Of a stretch of DNA of 23,565 nucleotides, positions 19,837-23,565 are shown in pieces (position 1 is the stretch's first letter; every line of letters starts with the position of its first letter). The DNA lies in the NCBI GenBank assembly GCA_000697665.1, contig KL197740.1:8581-32145 (forward strand), given 5' to 3'. Below the pieces are notes generated by a model that did no database searches, was not told where the DNA came from, and was given only the letters and a program-made list of their open reading frames with translations. Origin of the DNA: Jaapia argillacea MUCL 33604 (Eukaryota > Basidiomycota > Agaricomycetes > Jaapiales > Jaapiaceae). A program made the translations under genes and the position numbers.

Positions 19837-20245
19837 GGGTTCACTCGAATATTCACGCACCTGAGCAGGTCCCAGGAAGTCCTCTGAGTGTCCATCAAAA
19901 TCTCCGATCATTGCTTATTTTTTGTTGTAGCTACACACTCCTTTGTATCGTCCCGCCATCATGTATTTCTGATGATATCAATTATATGTCTATGGATTAT
20001 GATTTTCAATGCGGCTGTTGAGGATCCTATGTCGACTGTTTGCGAGTTGTGCCTGTTACGCGTACGATCCCACGTGACGTGTGACACACGCGTAATGAGA
20101 TTCGTGGGCTGAAGGGCTGACGAAAAGTTTCTGGTGCGGATGACAGTGATGGGATACAGTGACTACAAGTTATGAATAAAAATATGCGTAGATGATGGAC
20201 AAAGATACAACACATAATCCAGGTCCTTGCCAGAAACAAGGGCCT
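19837..20245. other. 3' ends of the nuclease-like gene and K2; no gene
   Basis: The stretch lies between two convergent gene ends. 19905-20010 is AT-rich and probably 3' UTR. 20056-20245 is shared with the 3' flank of K3: for example GATACAGTGACTACAAGTTA at 20153 and 21879, and TGACACACGCG at 20082 with TGACCCACGCG at 21791. It is therefore part of the tandemly duplicated unit. Confidence 0.5.
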
Positions 20246-21531
20246 TCAGTGGTTCTGCAACGCCACCACAGCGTAATTGGCGTACACAAACGGGACTGTA
20301 AGTGCCATCGATCGCCGTATCCATGCTGGCACTGGAGTCCTTGGACGCCAGATTAGGGTTATACGACGAGGAGACCATGATAATGTTTCCCATGTGATGC
20401 AGGGACGATGCAGCAAAAGGTGCAGAGAAAGATGTCCGTAGAGAGTTGCTTGATCTGGCGTCAGACCTAACAGTCGGTCTGGTAACTAGAAGAGAGAAGA
20501 TAAATCGGTATGCAAGTCTCAAACTATCCACGAGAGCCACGCACCATAACTTGATAATACAAACTCCAACAATAACACATTTCCCCAGTTAATTCCAGAC
20601 GGTTGACTTCCTCGTGAGGCCATGTCAAGGCAGCATCGAAGTCGATGATGGCGATTCGCCCATTGGGAAGGACGAGATGGTTTCGCGGATAAGTATCGTA
20701 ATGAAGGACGCGAGCATCGTGTATATGCGACATGGCGGTCAAGGCTTGCTCGGCAAGGTCGACGGTAATATTCTCCACGTCGAGTTTGACTGCGCCTTCG
20801 AAATATTGGATGAGGATCGCATTCGGTGCTTTCGAATCGGAAACGAAAGGGTGGAGCCAGGAAACACCCTCGAAGTCGGGCAGTGTGAACCACCCGTAGC
20901 ATTGGGGAACGAAGCCTTTCGCGCAAACACCGAAGTGTAGCAGATGCTCGTATGCTCGCTTCTCGTTGTGGAAACGAAATTGCCCATCATTGATGCGAAA
21001 GCGATCGGTCCGGCTGGGGTCACCTACACCACGATACTAAGAAAAAAGTCAGTAAACCAGGCCGATAGGGAAGAGTAACAGATACAAGTCACGTACCACT
21101 TTTAAAATGTAGGCATCTCCTCGATAACGAACTTTATAGACGCACGAAACACATTCTTCTTCGTGATCGTCTCTCAGGACTTCGAGAAGAGTGAGATCTT
21201 GCACGGTGATGTTGAGTTGTGGGAGAGGTGGCACGTGCTCTGGGAGAGGCGGCAACGAGTGTATGGCGGGGTCTGGCTCCGAAAAGCCATTCAAGAGGGA
21301 GATATATGGATTGCTGCCATATACAGGAGCCTCTAGAAGTGGATTGATCCTGCGCCTTATGGATTCTGCGCGGGCTTGTGCGATCGCTTTGCGCGAGGTA
21401 TACTTGGGATCGGGGTATGGTCCTGTGGATATGCAAGCCAAGACAGTTCCCGACGAAGCTGACCAGGGTAGATTGGTGGAAGCCGATCGTAGAAAGAGCA
21501 ACAGAGACAAGAGGATGTCGAAGAGAAACAT
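20246..21531 (-). CDS. K2: kinase-like protein with C-terminal extension
   Basis: This is the second kinase-like paralogue. Exons: 21531-21097, 21036-20545, 20485-20246, giving 388 aa. The introns are 60 and 59 nt. The start MFLFDILLSLLLFLRSAS is a likely signal peptide or anchor. The candidate ATP-binding Lys is K144 (ILKV). The catalytic loop is HYDTYPRN (D259, N264) and the metal-binding motif is IDFD (D277). YRGVGDP opens exon 2 as in K1 and K3. Exon 3 begins LPDRLLGLTPDQATLY, then continues for 63 residues past the point where K1 and K3 have TGA (here GGA). The extension is rich in Leu, Trp and Arg and has no recognised domain. If intron 2 were retained, the protein would end after VRGSRG instead. 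Enzyme activity is plausible from the motifs but unproven. Confidence 0.78.
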
Positions 21532-21645
21532 TGTGGTTGTGAACAAGTTGTAACTCAAGGTTGGGTCAACCGCGAACCAAAGCAACCGTGACGATCGTTT
21601 AAGCGAGCCACCACAGACCACCTTGCTTTGACAACGACCTCGCAT

Positions 21646-22259
21646 TGATCATCGCGCGAGGTGTGGCCCAAGGTACAATGTCGATAACTGATACTTAGTG
21701 GCCCCGCTTGGGCCTTTGGAATACTTGCTGTACAAGACTGAGAGCGAACCCATCTCGGACTCACTCGTCAGCTAGTATCCCCGTGATGGGTGACCCACGC
21801 GTAATTAGACTCAAAAGCTCCGAGTCAAGGTCGACGAAAAGTTCCTGAACAGTCGCCAAGTGCGGATGAGAGTAATGCGATACAGTGACTACAAGTTATG
21901 AATACAAATATGCGCATGTGACGGACGACGATAGAACAACACATAAACCAGGTCCCTCTGCAGAATCAAGGGCCTTCAGTGGTTCTGCAACGCCACTACG
22001 GCGTTATTGACATACACAAACGGGACTGTAAGGGCTATCGATCGCTGTATCTGCAGATGTCTCTGCGTGACTTGATGGCACGATGAGCGGAGGACACGAG
22101 GACTGGACTTTCAAAGTCCTCCACGCGTTTCGCGGAAGAACAAAGGGCTGGTTCCCGATGCTGGGGTCACTGGGATGTAGGTATAGGATAATACCACGAG
22201 ACCGTGATGATTTCCAATGTGAGGTAGGGACGATGTCGCAAACGGTGCAGAGGCAGATA
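21646..22259. other. Upstream of K2 and 3' flank of K3; no gene
   Basis: This spacer carries the K2 upstream region and, from about 21785, the duplicated 3' flank of K3. The block at about 21970-22060 matches the last codons of the K2 extension, including CAGAACCACTGA on the minus strand. In K3 it is cut off by an earlier stop and an inserted or diverged stretch. No independent gene is supported. Confidence 0.5.
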
Positions 22260-23362
22260 TCAGAAGAGTGTTGCCTGCTCCGGCGTCAGCCCTAACAGCC
22301 GGTCTGGTAACTAGAAGAGGATGTAACTCAGGATGCAAATCCAAGGCAGTGACGAGAGACTCATACCATAATTCGGTAATACAATCCCCAACAACAACTC
22401 ATTTCTTTGGTTAGCTCCAGACGATTAACTTTCTTGTGGGGCCGTGTCAACGCGGCATCAAAGTCGATGATGACTACTCGCCCATTTGGAAGAACGAGAT
22501 GGTTTCGCGGGTAAGCATCGCAATGAATGATACGAGCGTCATGGATATACGACATAGCCGTCAAGGCTTGCTCGGCGATGTCAACAGTAATGTTCGTCAC
22601 ATCGAGTTTGACAGCGCCTTCGAAGTATTGGAGGAGGATAGCATCCGGCGGTTTCGAATCGGAGGCGAAAGGGTGAAGCCAGGGAGTATCTTGGAAGTCG
22701 GGAAGGGTGAACCACCCGTAGCAATGGGGAACAAAGCCTTTCGCGCAAACGCCGAAGTGCAGCAGATGCTCGTATGCATGCTTCTCGTTGTGAAAACGAA
22801 ACTGCCCATCATTGAGACGAAAGCGATCGGTGCGATTGGGGTCACCTGAACCACGATACTAAGGGGGCAAAGTCGGTAAACTGAAACCGGATAGTAACTG
22901 ATAGAATGTACTTACCACTTTCAGAATATAGGCATCTCCTCGATAACGAACTTTATAGACACAAGAAACGCATTCTTCTTCGTGGTCGTCCCTCAGGACT
23001 TGGAGAAGAATGAGATCTTGCACAGTGATGTCGAGTTGCGGGAGAGGTGGCACATGCTCTAGGAGAGGCGGCAACGAGTGTATGGCGGGGTCTGGTCGCG
23101 AGATGCCACGCGAAACGGATCTGTAAGGATTGCTGCCATATACTGGAGCGTCTAGAAGTGGATTGATTCCGCGTTTAAGGGATTCGGCGCGGGCTTGCGC
23201 GATAACTCTGCGCGAGGTATACTTGGGGTCAGGGTATGGTCCGTTGCATATTCAAGACAATACGGCCCCAGACGAACTTGGTCCTCGATGTAGTAATGAG
23301 AGATTGGTGGAAACCAATCTGAGAAAGTTGAGCAGAGAGACGAAGATGTTGAAGAGAAACAT
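22260..23362 (-). pseudogene. K3: kinase-like paralogue broken by an early stop
   Basis: The exons line up with K1 and K2: 23362-22916, 22858-22367, 22310-22260. Splice sites are intact (GTAAGT, GTATGA; TTAG, CTAG) and each exon keeps its phase. However, codon 37 (23254-23252) is TGA where K2 has TGC (Cys) and K1 also has TGC, between the hydrophobic N-terminus and GPYPDPKYTS. No in-frame ATG follows before the kinase core, so the protein is cut to 36 residues unless the stop is read through or another start is used. The rest is well preserved: ILKV, HCDAYPRN, IDFD, then TPEQATLF and TGA. This suggests recent loss, or a sequencing or assembly error. Confidence 0.75.
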
Positions 23363-23565
23363 TGAGGTTGCAATCAAGCTGTGTGCCACCGCTGTCAAAG
23401 CCCAACTTTGATCTTTCAAGCTCCGAAGGGATCACATAGCACTTCGACTTGGGCTCAACTGGGGCTGCCCTGACAAGAAAGAAAAAGCCAACTGAAAGCT
23501 GGGGTGTTACGCCCAGTTCCACCAGCTATATATACACAATCTATCTACGCACATGTAAGCGTCTA
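23363..23565 (-). promoter_or_regulatory. Upstream region of K3 with TATA-like sequence
   Basis: TATATATA lies at about 23526-23534, roughly 165 nt upstream of the K3 start on the minus strand, and could serve as its TATA box. The window ends before any further gene can be seen. Confidence 0.35.

Larger units (their letters stand above)
20056..23362 (-). repeat. Tandem duplication of the kinase unit (K2 and K3)
   Basis: Two units follow one another: about 20056-21645 (K2) and about 21785 to at least 23362 (K3). Landmarks recur with offsets of 1.73 kb (3' flank) to 1.83 kb (start codon). The units align through the 3' flank, both introns and all exons, and diverge shortly upstream of the start codons. 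A tandem duplication followed by divergence explains this. Confidence 0.75.

Noticed and set aside
20063-20092. Near-palindromic CACGTG and GTGTGACACAC near the kinase unit boundary, considered as transposon terminal repeats.
   Set aside because: The centre of symmetry differs between the three copies, and no transposase or paired opposite end was found.
17332-23362. Assignment of the kinase-like genes to the fungal FunK1 family.
   Set aside because: The catalytic loop and the short N-terminal part do not match the FunK1 pattern as I know it, so only a general kinase-like call is made.

Overview
The window looks like nuclear DNA of a filamentous fungus, most likely a basidiomycete of the Agaricomycetes type. 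The genes are split by many very short introns (mostly 53-80 nt, GT-AG, ending in TAG or CAG), carry secretion signals and contain eukaryotic family signatures. There are no bacterial-style operons, ribosome binding sites, CRISPR arrays or tRNA/rRNA genes. I rebuilt the gene models by hand from splice signals and by comparing paralogues. Every complete model given as a CDS stays in frame.

Left part (1-16.3 kb): three paralogous genes for secreted glycoside hydrolase family 3 (GH3) beta-glucosidases. Gene A (818-4649, minus, 17 exons, 829 aa) and gene B (5947-9476, minus, 16 exons, 855 aa) are in tandem. Gene C (12410-16233, plus, 17 exons, 829 aa) points the opposite way across a 2.9 kb intergenic region. 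Each has a signal peptide, a Ser/Thr-rich linker, the two-domain catalytic core with nucleophile Asp and acid/base Glu, and a C-terminal FnIII-like domain. Exon lengths are almost identical. B lacks one intron that A and C share. A and C share long conserved intron sequences that B lacks. C starts its first intron with GC instead of GT. A has changed two active-site-side motifs.

Right part (16.5-23.4 kb): a small array of kinase-like genes on the minus strand, each with a hydrophobic N-terminus. Copy K1 (17332-18431) is intact. K2 (20246-21531) is open and has a 63-residue C-terminal extension. K3 (22260-23362) is broken by an early stop. A shredded fragment K0 (about 16555-16930) lies against K1. 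The motifs are a Lys in a short LLKV/ILKV strand, HxDxYPRN and IDFD. Between K1 and K2, on the plus strand, lies a single-pass membrane protein with a PD-(D/E)XK-nuclease-like core (18798-19836).

How they may work together: the GH3 enzymes would hydrolyse cellobiose and other beta-glucosides outside the cell, as in plant biomass use. The kinase-like and nuclease-like genes form a separate, fast-changing set of duplicated and decaying copies. The pairing of these two folds recalls eukaryotic effector or conflict proteins, but that is inference. The 5' end of the window (1-680) and most of 9.6-12.3 kb hold no gene I can support.
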